From Alicyclobacillus sp. SP_1 (GTDB lineage Bacteria; Bacillota; Bacilli; Alicyclobacillales; Alicyclobacillaceae): DNA of 64,000 bases. Shown piece after piece: positions 35,420 to 44,951 of the stretch. Below the pieces are notes generated by a model. The model did no database searches. It was not told the origin of the DNA and saw only the letters and a list, made by a program, of their open reading frames with translations. Position 1 is the stretch's first letter, and each line of letters starts with the position of its first letter. The DNA is taken from assembly GCF_024706985.1 (NCBI RefSeq), contig NZ_JAMCCX010000013.1, positions 1 through 64,000 of the forward strand, in the 5' to 3' direction. The position numbers were made by a program, and so were the translations under genes.

Positions 35420-35488
35420 ACGTTGCCTTCCCTTATTGACACCGTGCGCATCCGCCCGATGTTCTATCTTGCAGCGCTGGCACTTGAC

Positions 35489-38400
35489 CTACTGTTGTTG
35501 CGTCAAGGTCGCTTGTGTGCTCGATATCAGACCATCCACCGGCTGGCCAGTGGTTTGGTCCATAAACTGAATTGGAATCATCCCATTCTGCCCATTGGGA
35601 CTCGTCGATACCACAAAATTCCCGGCGTGAAGGGTTGTCAAGACTTGTGACGGATTGGACGGACTGTATACGTTCACTGTGGTGTCCGTCGACGTTGGAT
35701 CCGGCACCGTAACCCGATAGACATTCGTCATCTGCACATATTGCGAATCCACCCACCCGTATCCAACCAAGTGATACCACTCGACGACCAATCCACCCGC
35801 CATGCCTTGCATCATTTCATCAATTTCTACACCCGTACCAGCGGGAAGTAACTGAGCTGGAGACGGATTAAATTTTTGCCACATCTGATACGTCCATTCG
35901 CCTGTGACTGGAAGATTGTTCTGTTGCTGGAACTGCTTCACGGCCGCTTCCGTATCTGGTCCGTATTGCCCATCGACGGCCAGATTGGCGTTGTCCACTT
36001 GGTTTAAGTACGCCTGAACGGCCGCGACGTTCGACCCGATGGAACCGTTCTGCAGAGTGCCGAAGAACATCTCGGACATCCCGTCTCCCGCCGTTGGATA
36101 GTAAGGGAGTCCATTGTAGTCTGAATTCTGTGTGATGACACCCGTCGCTCCATCCATCAAGAACACTGGTTCGTTGGTGGATTCCGGTTGCGGCGGCGAG
36201 TCGTTCGGCGTGTACTGCTGATATTGACTGACCGATCCGCCGACAGACGTCGCAAACTGGTTCATCAGCCCGCCGATATCGGTCGCCCAGTTGGGGTCCG
36301 TGGCATAGTTGACGTTCATGCCCGTCAGCGTTGGAGAGACGTACAGGGAACCGGACGGATCGAGATAATTATTGCGCACTTCCCAAGCCTGGAAGCGGAT
36401 GGCGTAGGCGTCACTGGGGTACATGCCGGCATCGTTTCCGGGGTTGCTGTTGTACGCACCATAACCGTAGAGATTGTTTTTCTCTAGTGCAATCTGACTC
36501 TTGCCCCAGTAGCTCTCGAGAATAGCGTGGGAGACCAAGTAGTTGGCGTCCACTCCGTACGTGCTTTGGGCTTGCATGAACACGGACCCGAGCCCGGTCA
36601 GCGGCGAAGAATTGGCCGATAAGTACGAGTCGATGGACGACGCGTTGATGTCGCTCGGTGCCGGGAAGCGCAAATCGACGTTTGTGAAACTCGGCCCGGA
36701 CGGCACGGACGATTGACTGCCAGAGGAACCGGAGTTGTTGGCGGTCCCTGAAGAAGACCCGGTCTGCCCTGAGGAACTCGACTGACCACTCGGTGGTGCT
36801 CCTTGGCTGGCCAGTTGGAATCCGGACTTCTCTTCCACTTGCAACGTGGCTTCCTGAAGGTCCGTCCACGTGGTCTGGTCGACCACACCCGTGACCGGGA
36901 GTCCCTCTTGTTGTTGGAATTCTTTTACACCCGCCAAGGTCATCGGGCCGAAGATACCGTCTGCACTACCTACCGGATCTCCCACTATATTGAGGTCATT
37001 CTCCAAGAGCGCGACGGACTCACCCGTGTCTCCGTACTCTGCAATCGGGGGGGAGGAAGGTTGAGTTGCCGCACTGGAACTGGTCGATCCGCTCGAGTTG
37101 CCGCCGCCTCCGCTAGCGCTACTGGTTCCGCTGCTGCCAGAGCCGCTGCTCGAAGCGCTGGAACCAGTACCGGATGTCGCTCCGGAACTGCCGTCACTGG
37201 TCGTGCTGCCAGAACTGGAACTGCCGCCGTCTCCGCTGGCGCTGCTCGTTCCGCTGCTACCAGAACTGGAACTGGTGCTGCCAGTGGTGCCTGAGCTCCC
37301 GGAACTGCCTGACGTACTTCCCGCCGATGTACTGCTTGTCGTTGTAGGCGTCGATGTGCTCGAGGCGGACGGTGGAGTGAATTGCAAGTTCCAGGTGGTT
37401 CCGTTCCAGGTGGATTGAACTCCCATGCGTAGCAGGACTTGTTGAACATACCAAATGGGAATGAAGACCGTCGGTTGATTGGAATCTGGGTCAACTTGCA
37501 CGGAGGTTGGCACCTGTGCCACTAAGTGGCCATCCAAGGTCACATTGGCAAAGTCTTTTGGTGGGTCGTAACGCATGGCAGGTAGGTTGCTGTAATCGAC
37601 CGTGCTTGCTTTGGGCGCAGTCAACATCCAACTTCCCGGACGCCACACTGTACCAATGCCGACTTGCAAGAGAGCCTGCTCTACGTACCACAGGGACATG
37701 TAGGTCGTTGCGTGCAGGACAAATCCATAGGGTTTTAGATTGGTAGCCCTGCCGTTGACCAAGATGGTTTTCTTGGACATGGTCACCACATCCGCAGCGG
37801 CCACGGTAGTTTGACCGTTGCCCTTGCTGCTTCCTTTTGCGCCACTCGAACTCGCTGCGGTCTGAGTCGAAGTGGAGGATTTTGCTGTACTCGTCGATGC
37901 ATTTCCTGATGAACTTGCGGTCACCGTCACGGACCCGGTTTTGCCGGAGGTTGAAGTGGAGGCGGTGCTTGTATGAGACGAAGTTTTGGCCGAGGTACCG
38001 GCACCGCTCGTTGTGGTGGAGCTTCCTTGGGACGAGGACCCTTTGACTGTGCTGACGGTAACGCCGCTCCCACTGGAGGCGCTTTCGCCTGCTTTACCAT
38101 CGGTTAGATGCCACGCGTCTCCTGTCCACTTTCCTTGAACGCCGAACCGCGCCAACACTTGTTGCACATACCAGATGGGCAGGAATTCGGTCATGGCGTG
38201 CGGACCTGCCAGCGGATTGACACGGGTTATCCCAGGGGCATATTCCACGGCGGTCCCATTGATGGAGATGGATACGGTGCCCTTGCTGGCCTTCTTAGGG
38301 GCACTGGGCAAGCCGCTGTAACTGACCGGTACCAGTGCGGGAACCGTCAAGCGCCATATCCCAGGGCGCCACGTGGACGTCACGCCTAGGCCTTTGAGGA

Positions 38401-38617
38401 TTTGTTGAATGTACCAGACTGGCATGTAGGTGGTGCCATCATGAACCACGCTGTACACGCGTAGCGTCAGCTTGCCGTTATAGTAAATCGGCTTTAGGTG
38501 CGACGAAATGGCCGCCGACGCAGTCTTGGCTGGTGGAGATGCTGCGAGCGCCACGGTCGGCGAGGCGGTGAGAGAGACGAGAATCGGTAAAGCCATCAAT
38601 ACGCTGGATTTTTTCAT
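35489..38617 (-). CDS. modular secreted autolysin (glucosaminidase-type) with stalk repeats and two PG-binding domains
   Basis: 1042 residues. Signal peptide to about 28. Four repeats of a copper-amine-oxidase-N-like stalk module at about 45-95, 115-174, 280-336 and 358-414, each with WY.QQ.L...GV...W....W.L. Two Ser/Thr/Gly linkers (175-275 and 415-525). A peptidoglycan-binding domain follows (526-590, GIFGPMTLAGVKEFQQQEG). Next is a glucosaminidase domain (655-795) with candidate catalytic Glu703 in ILESYWGKSQ and NNLYGYGAY. A second peptidoglycan-binding domain (860-918) and an SH3-like tail complete it. It should cut glycan strands of the wall during growth or separation. ATG 38617 follows GGAGGTTGG. 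Confidence 0.88.
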   Translation of the reverse strand: MKKSSVLMALPILVSLTASPTVALAASPPAKTASAAISSHLKPIYYNGKLTLRVYSVVHDGTTYMPVWYIQQILKGLGVTSTWRPGIWRLTVPALVPVSYSGLPSAPKKASKGTVSISINGTAVEYAPGITRVNPLAGPHAMTEFLPIWYVQQVLARFGVQGKWTGDAWHLTDGKAGESASSGSGVTVSTVKGSSSQGSSTTTSGAGTSAKTSSHTSTASTSTSGKTGSVTVTASSSGNASTSTAKSSTSTQTAASSSGAKGSSKGNGQTTVAAADVVTMSKKTILVNGRATNLKPYGFVLHATTYMSLWYVEQALLQVGIGTVWRPGSWMLTAPKASTVDYSNLPAMRYDPPKDFANVTLDGHLVAQVPTSVQVDPDSNQPTVFIPIWYVQQVLLRMGVQSTWNGTTWNLQFTPPSASSTSTPTTTSSTSAGSTSGSSGSSGTTGSTSSSSGSSGTSSASGDGGSSSSGSTTSDGSSGATSGTGSSASSSGSGSSGTSSASGGGGNSSGSTSSSAATQPSSPPIAEYGDTGESVALLENDLNIVGDPVGSADGIFGPMTLAGVKEFQQQEGLPVTGVVDQTTWTDLQEATLQVEEKSGFQLASQGAPPSGQSSSSGQTGSSSGTANNSGSSGSQSSVPSGPSFTNVDLRFPAPSDINASSIDSYLSANSSPLTGLGSVFMQAQSTYGVDANYLVSHAILESYWGKSQIALEKNNLYGYGAYNSNPGNDAGMYPSDAYAIRFQAWEVRNNYLDPSGSLYVSPTLTGMNVNYATDPNWATDIGGLMNQFATSVGGSVSQYQQYTPNDSPPQPESTNEPVFLMDGATGVITQNSDYNGLPYYPTAGDGMSEMFFGTLQNGSIGSNVAAVQAYLNQVDNANLAVDGQYGPDTEAAVKQFQQQNNLPVTGEWTYQMWQKFNPSPAQLLPAGTGVEIDEMMQGMAGGLVVEWYHLVGYGWVDSQYVQMTNVYRVTVPDPTSTDTTVNVYSPSNPSQVLTTLHAGNFVVSTSPNGQNGMIPIQFMDQTTGQPVDGLISSTQATLTQQQ

Positions 38618-38623
38618 AACCAA

Positions 38624-39104
38624 CCTCCGGTAAGGTGATTGCGGCTATCGGACAGGACGAGGGTGAGTGTCCCGCCCGAAGCTTGTCCCTTCTCGCGCTA
38701 CTTCCTTACCCGCAAGTGTCGCGAGAGTCTTTATCGGAGTTCTCCCCAAAGGCTTCATGAAACGGCTCAAACGGCCGTGGTAGATTGAATCAGGGAGGAA
38801 TTCCACCTGTATAAGGGAGCGTCAAGGAGTCCACGAGCGGTAAGTGTTTGATTTGGTAGAGGAACGTCAAAAAGGTTACAATGGCAGTTTGCTTATTTCT
38901 AAGTCAAACTGTAGCAGGAGAGGTCGATTCGTGTCAATTTCTTAAAGGCATTTCTTTAAGAGAAAGTTTATCTTTTGCGTTATTGTAAGACCGATGAGGG
39001 CATGATAAGCTTCAGTTGCGCTTGGGAAATGGCGCCATTGTTACGAGATACTAGAGGCTATATTTGCGTTGCCAAGGGGCATGGGAGTCCAGGAGGGTCG
39101 CTGA
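38624..39104. other. intergenic region, 481 bases
   Basis: Divergent 5' regions of the autolysin gene and the gene at 39105. I see no ORF worth reporting. A weak promoter-like pair (TTGGTA, TACAAT at 38877-38882, 18-base spacer) faces the gene at 39105. AGGAGGG at 39091-39097 is that gene's RBS. Confidence 0.35.
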
Positions 39105-40565
39105 TTGAATCAGGGGAGAAAAGTATGGAAGCGGTGGCTTGGGGTTGCAGCCGTGATCGTCGTGGGTGCGGGTGCCTATGGATTGCATGCACGACTGGGA
39201 AGTCACAGAGGAGAACTGTCTCCTACCCAGCAAAAAGAAGTTGTGTCCGGTACGGGGGATTCGTCGGTTCATTGGTCAAATAACAGCAGTTCGCTTTCTT
39301 CGACAGCCAAACCGCAATTTTACGTAGTGCCTCGAGTGCTTGGCCTGCGCAAGTTTCCTTACCCCTACGAAGCGATGCTTGCGCTCTCTTCGGATGCAGA
39401 TCATGAAACATTGCGAAAGTTTAATCTCGTTCATCAGTTTATCAATACAGAGCAATTAACGCCTTCTGGATATTACGGTGTGGGCTTACCGTTTGCAGAC
39501 TCGTTTTTTATGTATAACGGCAGTAATACAGACAAACTGATTGATGCCGGGGGGGTCCGCAAGCCACATGAATTAAGCTGGTTTAAAGGGACGAGCCAGG
39601 TACCTTACGCTGCGGCCATTCTCAATCACTATATCCACGTAGGCTGGATTGACACACTGCACTCTTGGGGGGATTTTACGGGAAAGGACCCGTATAAGAC
39701 AAAGTTTCGCAGACAGTTGGCGGAACAAGGCGTGCGGGCTTTGGAGGCGGATGGAGATTACCTGACCGTGTGGACGGACCATGGGAATCAATCGAATGTG
39801 GATGATATGGGCTCGTACGGAACCAAGCCATTTTTCTGGTATCAACAAGGCGCCAATCCTTGGTCGAAGTACTATCACGCCAACATCACTATCCCATACG
39901 GAGTCCGTTTCGTTTGGTCGGACAAACCGGATTCTTCTGTGGGCTTGCCGTCCATGATTTATCCTTTGAAGCTTCCGAATGGAGACAAGGTTTGGGGATT
40001 TTGGCGGTATACGAGTGTGGGGGTATCAAAACGGGGTTATACCGAGTGGGACTGGACGGTGGGAGACCTCGGCATGCAAATCAACCGTGCGCATCTCCTC
40101 TGGCTGGAAAGGCATCACGACTACAGTATTGTGGCGCAGCACTTAGAGGCGCTGAATGACAAGTATCCGTTACCGCCCAACGCCATAAACGCCCTGCAGC
40201 TTCTAGCAGAGCAGTATCGCCAAAAAAAGATATTGGTAGCGACCACCAGTCAACTTCTCAACTACAATGTGACGCAGCAATACGTGCATTACACGACCAC
40301 CTATCAGAATGGCAAGGCGTACATTCATATTGAAAACATTCACGACTCGGTGGATGGCACGTATAAACCGAAGTTGTCGGACGTCCGAGGGTTGACGTTT
40401 TATACAACCAATCCGGCGGAAACGGTCATTGAGATAGGCAACACCCCTGTGCCATCTCGGTTCATTGTCGACAATCCTTCGGATGGTGTTGCAAAAAGTA
40501 TCAGCATTCGCTGGTTTCACTGGAGTACGAAGAATTACGCTATCAGCAGCAAGACGATCGATTAG
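39105..40565 (+). CDS. exported protein, possible polysaccharide deacetylase-like fold
   Basis: 486 residues. A signal anchor (WLGVAAVIVVGAGAYGLHA) is followed by a large external part. Some elements recall NodB-type deacetylases: LALSSDADHETLRKF (an Asp-x-Asp-His near a strand end), DTLHSWGDFTG and VWTDHGNQSN. An EPS- or wall-active hydrolase is therefore possible. A C-terminal beta-rich domain (about 380-486, ending IRWFHWSTKNYAISS) follows. I cannot name the family with confidence. TTG at 39105 is supported by AGGAGGG seven bases upstream; no ATG fits. It lies beside the autolysin and c-di-GMP genes. Confidence 0.6.
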   Translation: MNQGRKVWKRWLGVAAVIVVGAGAYGLHARLGSHRGELSPTQQKEVVSGTGDSSVHWSNNSSSLSSTAKPQFYVVPRVLGLRKFPYPYEAMLALSSDADHETLRKFNLVHQFINTEQLTPSGYYGVGLPFADSFFMYNGSNTDKLIDAGGVRKPHELSWFKGTSQVPYAAAILNHYIHVGWIDTLHSWGDFTGKDPYKTKFRRQLAEQGVRALEADGDYLTVWTDHGNQSNVDDMGSYGTKPFFWYQQGANPWSKYYHANITIPYGVRFVWSDKPDSSVGLPSMIYPLKLPNGDKVWGFWRYTSVGVSKRGYTEWDWTVGDLGMQINRAHLLWLERHHDYSIVAQHLEALNDKYPLPPNAINALQLLAEQYRQKKILVATTSQLLNYNVTQQYVHYTTTYQNGKAYIHIENIHDSVDGTYKPKLSDVRGLTFYTTNPAETVIEIGNTPVPSRFIVDNPSDGVAKSISIRWFHWSTKNYAISSKTID

Positions 40566-40646
40566 TGGCTTGAATCGCTGTTCTCGAGCGCGTCTCGGCT
40601 TCAGGTGAGCGGGGTCGAGGCTGTGCTCGTGGGCTCGTAGTGGACA

Positions 40647-40692
40647 AAAGTTAGGCTGGTTGGCGAAAGTTCCCGCCAATCCGCCTGACTTT
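40647..40692 (+). terminator. long stem-loop after the gene at 39105
   Basis: AAAGTTAGGCTGGTTGGCG pairs with CGCCAATCCGCCTGACTTT, 19 bp with three mismatches and a loop of about 8 bases. No long T run, but the stem is strong. Confidence 0.6.
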
Positions 40693-40759
40693 GCATGTCT
40701 GTGTCATGCAAACGAGCGTTCGGCCTGCAGAAAACACAAGTGCAACATCAGGAAAAACC

Positions 40760-40787
40760 TTGTACAAATCATGAAAACTCGTATAAT
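40760..40787 (+). promoter_or_regulatory. promoter of the PAS-GGDEF-EAL gene
   Basis: TTGTAC at 40760-40765 and consensus TATAAT at 40782-40787, 16-base spacer. This leaves a leader of about 115 bases. The rest of 40566-40910 holds only the stem-loop at 40647. Confidence 0.65.
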
Positions 40788-40910
40788 CAAGAGAAGTTGA
40801 AATTTGTCGAAAGATGGCGGATTTTCTGCGGAGCTTCTCAGCCGAGATGGAATTGACGAGAGGCATGAAGAGAAACGATATTTCCGCATTCGCCGAAGGA
40901 GATGGACTGC

Positions 40911-42686
40911 TTGGCGACGACTTCATCTTGGTTTGACCGACACGCCTGTGACGCGAGGTTGGCCCATCTGTTCCACGAAGCGCAAGACGCTATCTACATA
41001 TACCCGTTGGACGAGCATGGATACCCAGGCAAGGTCGAGGATGTCAACGAGACGGCGTGCCAGAAACTCGGATATACTCGGGAAGAGTTGCTCCAGTGCA
41101 CGATGCTCGACATTGTGGACAAGTCGATGCACCGTCGCGTCGAGGAATGGTACGCCGCCTTGAGAGGCGGACAGGCTGTGACGTTTGAGTCTCTGCATCA
41201 ACCGAAATCTGGCCCACCCATTCCATTTGAAGTGTCCATGCGAGCCGTTGAGTTTGGCGCGTTGCGTTATGTGATGTCCATTTGTCGCGACATCACGGAA
41301 CGAAAATGTTACGAACGTAGGCTCTATGTGCAAGCGAATTTTGAGGCTAACACGGGGTTTCCAAACGAGTGCTGGATTCGTCGGCACGCAGACCGACTCG
41401 CGTCCTCTCTCAAAGAAGGAGAGATGCTGCTGCTGATTGCAGCGTCGATTGAAAATTACTATGTCATTTCCGATTCCTACGGCTCAGAGATTGCGCAAAG
41501 AGTGATGTTCAAGACGTTACGCCGCATTCAACTAGAGGTCCCGAACGCTTGGATTGGGCAGACCGACCGGGATGAGATGTTGATGGTCTTGCCAGTCTGC
41601 GAGCAGCATTTGTCTGCACAATCTCTCCACACGGTTCGCAATATCTTAAATCGAGCCATGGTGGCAGACCACGGACTGCTGCGCCTGCGCGGCCATCTCG
41701 GCGTACACGAGGCCACAAGGAAGTGGTTGAAAGAGAACGGATCGGCTGAGGCGGTAGAGGCGGCCTTTATTGCCCTCCATGCAGCGGAGAAAGCAAATAC
41801 TTTGGAGGAACACTATTACACGCCACAAATCGCTGATGCAGTGCGCGATAGACAGCGGCTCTACAGCGAATTTCTCGATGCCTTAGAACACGAGAAACTG
41901 AAGCTCGTCTATCAACCTCTGTTTGCGGCAGACAATCGGCTGTTTGGCGCCGAGGCGTTGTTGCGCTGGCCGATAGCGGACGGCTTCATCCCCCCAGATG
42001 TGTTTATTCCGATGGCTGAGCAGACGGGTACGATTCACTTAGTCGGCGAATACGTCCTGCGTCACGCGTGCGCCGAGTTTTCCGCCTGGCTCAAACGATG
42101 GCCAGGATATGACTTTAAGCTGATGGTCAACATGTCGGTTCATGAACTTGGGCGCGATGGCGTCGTCGAGCGTATGGTGGATATCTTACGTCGTACCGAT
42201 GTGAGTCCGGAGTGTTTGAAGGTGGAAGTCACCGAAACGGTCATGCTGGACCGATGGCGTCATCTGCCGGTGTTGTCGAGACTCAAGGACCTCGGCATGC
42301 ACATCGCCATTGACGACTTTGGAACGGGATATTCCTCGCTGCAGTATCTCCAGGACATCGCCCCTCATGTCGTGAAGATTGATAAGTCTTTTATCAGCGG
42401 ATCGGCCCGGAGCCCATCAACCCATAAATTGCCGAGTGATTCGAGCATACTGCCAGACCCGGCACAGGTGAGCAATCCGCAAATTGTCGCATCGTTGATA
42501 CAGTTAGCAAAATGTCTGCACATTCAGACCGTTGCAGAAGGCGTGGAAACAGAGCAACAATTGGAGTGGTTGAAGCAACAAGGATGTGATGGTTTCCAAG
42601 GATACCTGCTTGGCCGTCCAGTCGAGGCGAGTACCTTCTTCCGGGTGCATGCGGCAGCTGCACTGGATGATTTAGCACTCGGTTAA
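40911..42686 (+). CDS. PAS-GGDEF-EAL protein, probable c-di-GMP phosphodiesterase
   Basis: 591 residues. A PAS domain (about 20-135, ending YVMSICRDITERK), a degenerate GGDEF domain in which the signature reads T-D-R-D-E-M (no cyclase activity expected) and a complete EAL domain. EAL residues seen are EALLRW, NMSVHEL, VEVTET, IDDFGTGYSSL, VKIDKSFI, VAEGVETEQQL and GFQGYLLGRP, so hydrolysis of c-di-GMP to pGpG is likely. The inactive GGDEF may act as a GTP-sensing regulator. GAAGGAG at 40895-40901 abuts the ATG at 40902, so the TTG at 40911 (spacing 9) is the likely start. Confidence 0.9.
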   Translation: MATTSSWFDRHACDARLAHLFHEAQDAIYIYPLDEHGYPGKVEDVNETACQKLGYTREELLQCTMLDIVDKSMHRRVEEWYAALRGGQAVTFESLHQPKSGPPIPFEVSMRAVEFGALRYVMSICRDITERKCYERRLYVQANFEANTGFPNECWIRRHADRLASSLKEGEMLLLIAASIENYYVISDSYGSEIAQRVMFKTLRRIQLEVPNAWIGQTDRDEMLMVLPVCEQHLSAQSLHTVRNILNRAMVADHGLLRLRGHLGVHEATRKWLKENGSAEAVEAAFIALHAAEKANTLEEHYYTPQIADAVRDRQRLYSEFLDALEHEKLKLVYQPLFAADNRLFGAEALLRWPIADGFIPPDVFIPMAEQTGTIHLVGEYVLRHACAEFSAWLKRWPGYDFKLMVNMSVHELGRDGVVERMVDILRRTDVSPECLKVEVTETVMLDRWRHLPVLSRLKDLGMHIAIDDFGTGYSSLQYLQDIAPHVVKIDKSFISGSARSPSTHKLPSDSSILPDPAQVSNPQIVASLIQLAKCLHIQTVAEGVETEQQLEWLKQQGCDGFQGYLLGRPVEASTFFRVHAAAALDDLALG

Positions 42687-42710
42687 ACCCATATAAGTTG
42701 AGGTGACACG

Positions 42711-43670
42711 GTGGGATTTCAGAAGTCGATTGGGCTGAATGAACTCTATTGGTGGCGGATGCACGACCACAAGCATTTGGCAGATGTGATGGAGTTGGCC
42801 AAGAGGCTCATTCCTCACGCCGAGCTCATTTTCATCGCAAGCATTGATGATGACTGGTTTCGAATGTGGCAAGTCAGTGATGAAAACAGTCCCTTGGCGG
42901 TTGCTCGTTCTGGCATTCCAGCCGAAGAGAGTTACTGCAAGTACCTCTATGACCGTCCCGGATTGGATATTCTGAGCCTGCCAGACTCCGCGAAACATCC
43001 TTATTTCAGCGCCTTGCCCGCAACGCAGAAAGGTGCGGTTCGCTCGTATGTCGGGGCTCCGCTATCGCTCATGGATGGGGCAGTGAGTGGAACCATCTGC
43101 GCAGTCCACTCGCAGCCGGGACAATTTGGTGTTGAGACGGAGTCGGCGTTGAAGAGCTTTGCTGGCCTTCTATCGCGTTTTCTTCAAATGGAAGAGTTGG
43201 CTATCCGCGATGAGACGTCCGCTTGTTACAACCGCAATTTTCTCCACATACTGCTCGAGCACTGGTCGGATGACCGCGAATACACGCTCATTCTCTACGA
43301 CATTGATGACTTCAAGTCGGTCAATGACGACTTTGGACACGAAGCGGGGGATGAAGCCATTGCCTGGATTGGGCATACGCTGACAGACGAATACGCTGGA
43401 CAGTTAGTGTTGCGGCTCGGCGGAGATGAGTTCTGTGTGCTGACCGACGAGGCTGATGAAGTGGCGATTCGCACCTCCGTCGCTCGCGTAGCATCGCAGT
43501 TGGCCAGGTTTCCGCGCCGACCGCTGCAATTTTCCGTAGGAGTTGCGGGGGGTCCCTTGCGCCAATTCGGCAAGTGGATGCGCATGGCGGATGCCGCAAT
43601 GTACCGAGTTAAGTCCAAGGGCAAAAATGACCTCGAGATTGTGCCAAGAGAAGCCCCAGAAATCCCCTGA
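42711..43670 (+). CDS. GAF-GGDEF diguanylate cyclase
   Basis: 319 residues. An N-terminal GAF domain (about 20-160, with YVGAPLSLMDGAVSGTICAVH) and a GGDEF domain with ILYDIDDFKSVNDDFGHEAG and intact RLGGDEFCV. No RxxD I-site precedes GGDEF, unlike the cyclase at 28690, so feedback inhibition is not expected. GTG start after GAGGTGAC. It lies 24 bases downstream of the phosphodiesterase gene and is likely co-transcribed, giving an operon with opposed activities. Confidence 0.9.
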   Translation: MGFQKSIGLNELYWWRMHDHKHLADVMELAKRLIPHAELIFIASIDDDWFRMWQVSDENSPLAVARSGIPAEESYCKYLYDRPGLDILSLPDSAKHPYFSALPATQKGAVRSYVGAPLSLMDGAVSGTICAVHSQPGQFGVETESALKSFAGLLSRFLQMEELAIRDETSACYNRNFLHILLEHWSDDREYTLILYDIDDFKSVNDDFGHEAGDEAIAWIGHTLTDEYAGQLVLRLGGDEFCVLTDEADEVAIRTSVARVASQLARFPRRPLQFSVGVAGGPLRQFGKWMRMADAAMYRVKSKGKNDLEIVPREAPEIP

Positions 43671-43751
43671 CGGGTCGAGACCTGGGGCACGCAACGCTAG
43701 CTTTCAAGGATCTTCGTGAATCCAAGATACCCCATCGTATGGACCGCCCCC

Positions 43752-43773
43752 CGGCAGGAGTTGCTAACTGCCG
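43752..43773. terminator. small stem-loop between convergent genes
   Basis: CGGCAG (43752-43757) and CTGCCG (43768-43773) pair. No T run; weak support for termination of the cyclase gene or the gene ending at 43792. Confidence 0.3.
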
Positions 43774-43791
43774 AGAAACCGCTGTGAGTGG

Positions 43792-44949
43792 CTACTTAGC
43801 GAGACTCCAGTACTGCATGTCCACATTGCCGTCCGGACCATCATAATTCTTGGCCACGCCATGAACATTGGCCGAGTTGACGATGAGCGTGGCCGCATTG
43901 TTGTTCCATAGCACGGGCAAATGTTCTGCGGTGAAATTTTCGTATCTCCAGAAAGCGTGCAAGTTGGCAGTATCACTCGTGTAGGGCTGGTGCGTAGCCG
44001 CGATGAGTTTATCTTCCTCCGAGTTGCTGTATCCAAAGCCGGAAGGTGCACCCGTCCCGAACAATTCGCCTCCGGTTGGGTAGTATCCTGGACCGTTGTA
44101 GTCCCACCCGAGTCCCGTCGCCATTTGCCAGGAGTTCGGCTGTTTCGGATTGCTCGTAATGGTGATAAACGTGCTGATGGGCATCGGTTTCAACGTCACG
44201 GATATGCCTTCGGCGGCCCAGTCTTGTTTCATCAGTTCCGCCTCGTCTTGTCCCGCCTGCACGCCACTGACGTAGAGCATGACGAATTTCATTTTTTCCG
44301 ATCCTTTGACGAGAATGCCATTCTGCATCTTCCATCCGTGAGATTCCATGAGCGCCAAGCCTTTCGACGGATTGTAAGGATAGATAGGCTTGGACAACTC
44401 AGGGTCGAGAAATTGTGTGGCGGGCACGGTCGGGATGGGACCATAAGTTGGTGGTGCATATCCGTGGTAGATGTCTTTGTTGATAGCGTCTTCATCGATT
44501 CCCATTTGCATTGCTTGGCGGACATACAAGTGGTCGAATATTTTTGCGGTTTTGGCCCCAGGAAACATGTTCAACTGCGTATCCGAATACCCAAAGGCAT
44601 ATTCGGGCGTGATGGTGTCTCCCATAGACGTCAACTCGCTTCTCGCAGTGTATTGGCTCAAGTCAAGGTAGCCCACATTGATAGCCCCTGTCTTTAGCCC
44701 GGCAAACTCCGACGCGTTGGACGACTCATAGTCAAACACGATTTTTTTCAAAGTGCTTTTATGACCGTCGTAATTCTTGTTGGGCACAAGCGTCCAAGAT
44801 TGATACGGTACAGCTTTTACCAGTCGGAACGGTCCGTCCACAATTTTCACAAAAGACGGATTCGAGGCTTCCGTCCCAAGGTATTTGATTTCATTGTCGA
44901 TGTTTTTGTGGTAAGAGTGGATTGGCAGCCAGTGAAAGGAGAACTTTCT
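43792..44949 (-). pseudogene. peptide/nickel ABC transporter substrate-binding protein, 5'-truncated
   Basis: C-terminal part of an SBP_bac_5 (OppA/DppA-like) protein. Homology-like sequence starts at FHWLPIHSYHKNIDNEIKYL, runs through VDGPFRLVKAVPYQSWTLVP and the ligand-cleft LYVRQAMQMGIDEDAIN, and ends in a complete C-terminus. Full-length members have about 550 residues. Here roughly the first 200 and the lipoprotein signal are missing. The frame is closed by a stop at 44956-44958, right at the HAD gene start. The GTG at 44850 is an internal Val, not a start. No transporter genes are adjacent. A dead remnant left by a deletion is the best reading. Confidence 0.8.
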
Positions 44950-44951
44950 GC

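Noticed and set aside
38108-38389. Plus-strand ORFs opposite the autolysin gene
   Set aside because: They are antisense to the repeat region of a well-supported gene and have no RBS.
44850-44852. GTG as a real start of a short peptide-binding protein
   Set aside because: The frame and family-like sequence continue upstream to about 44949 and no RBS precedes the GTG.
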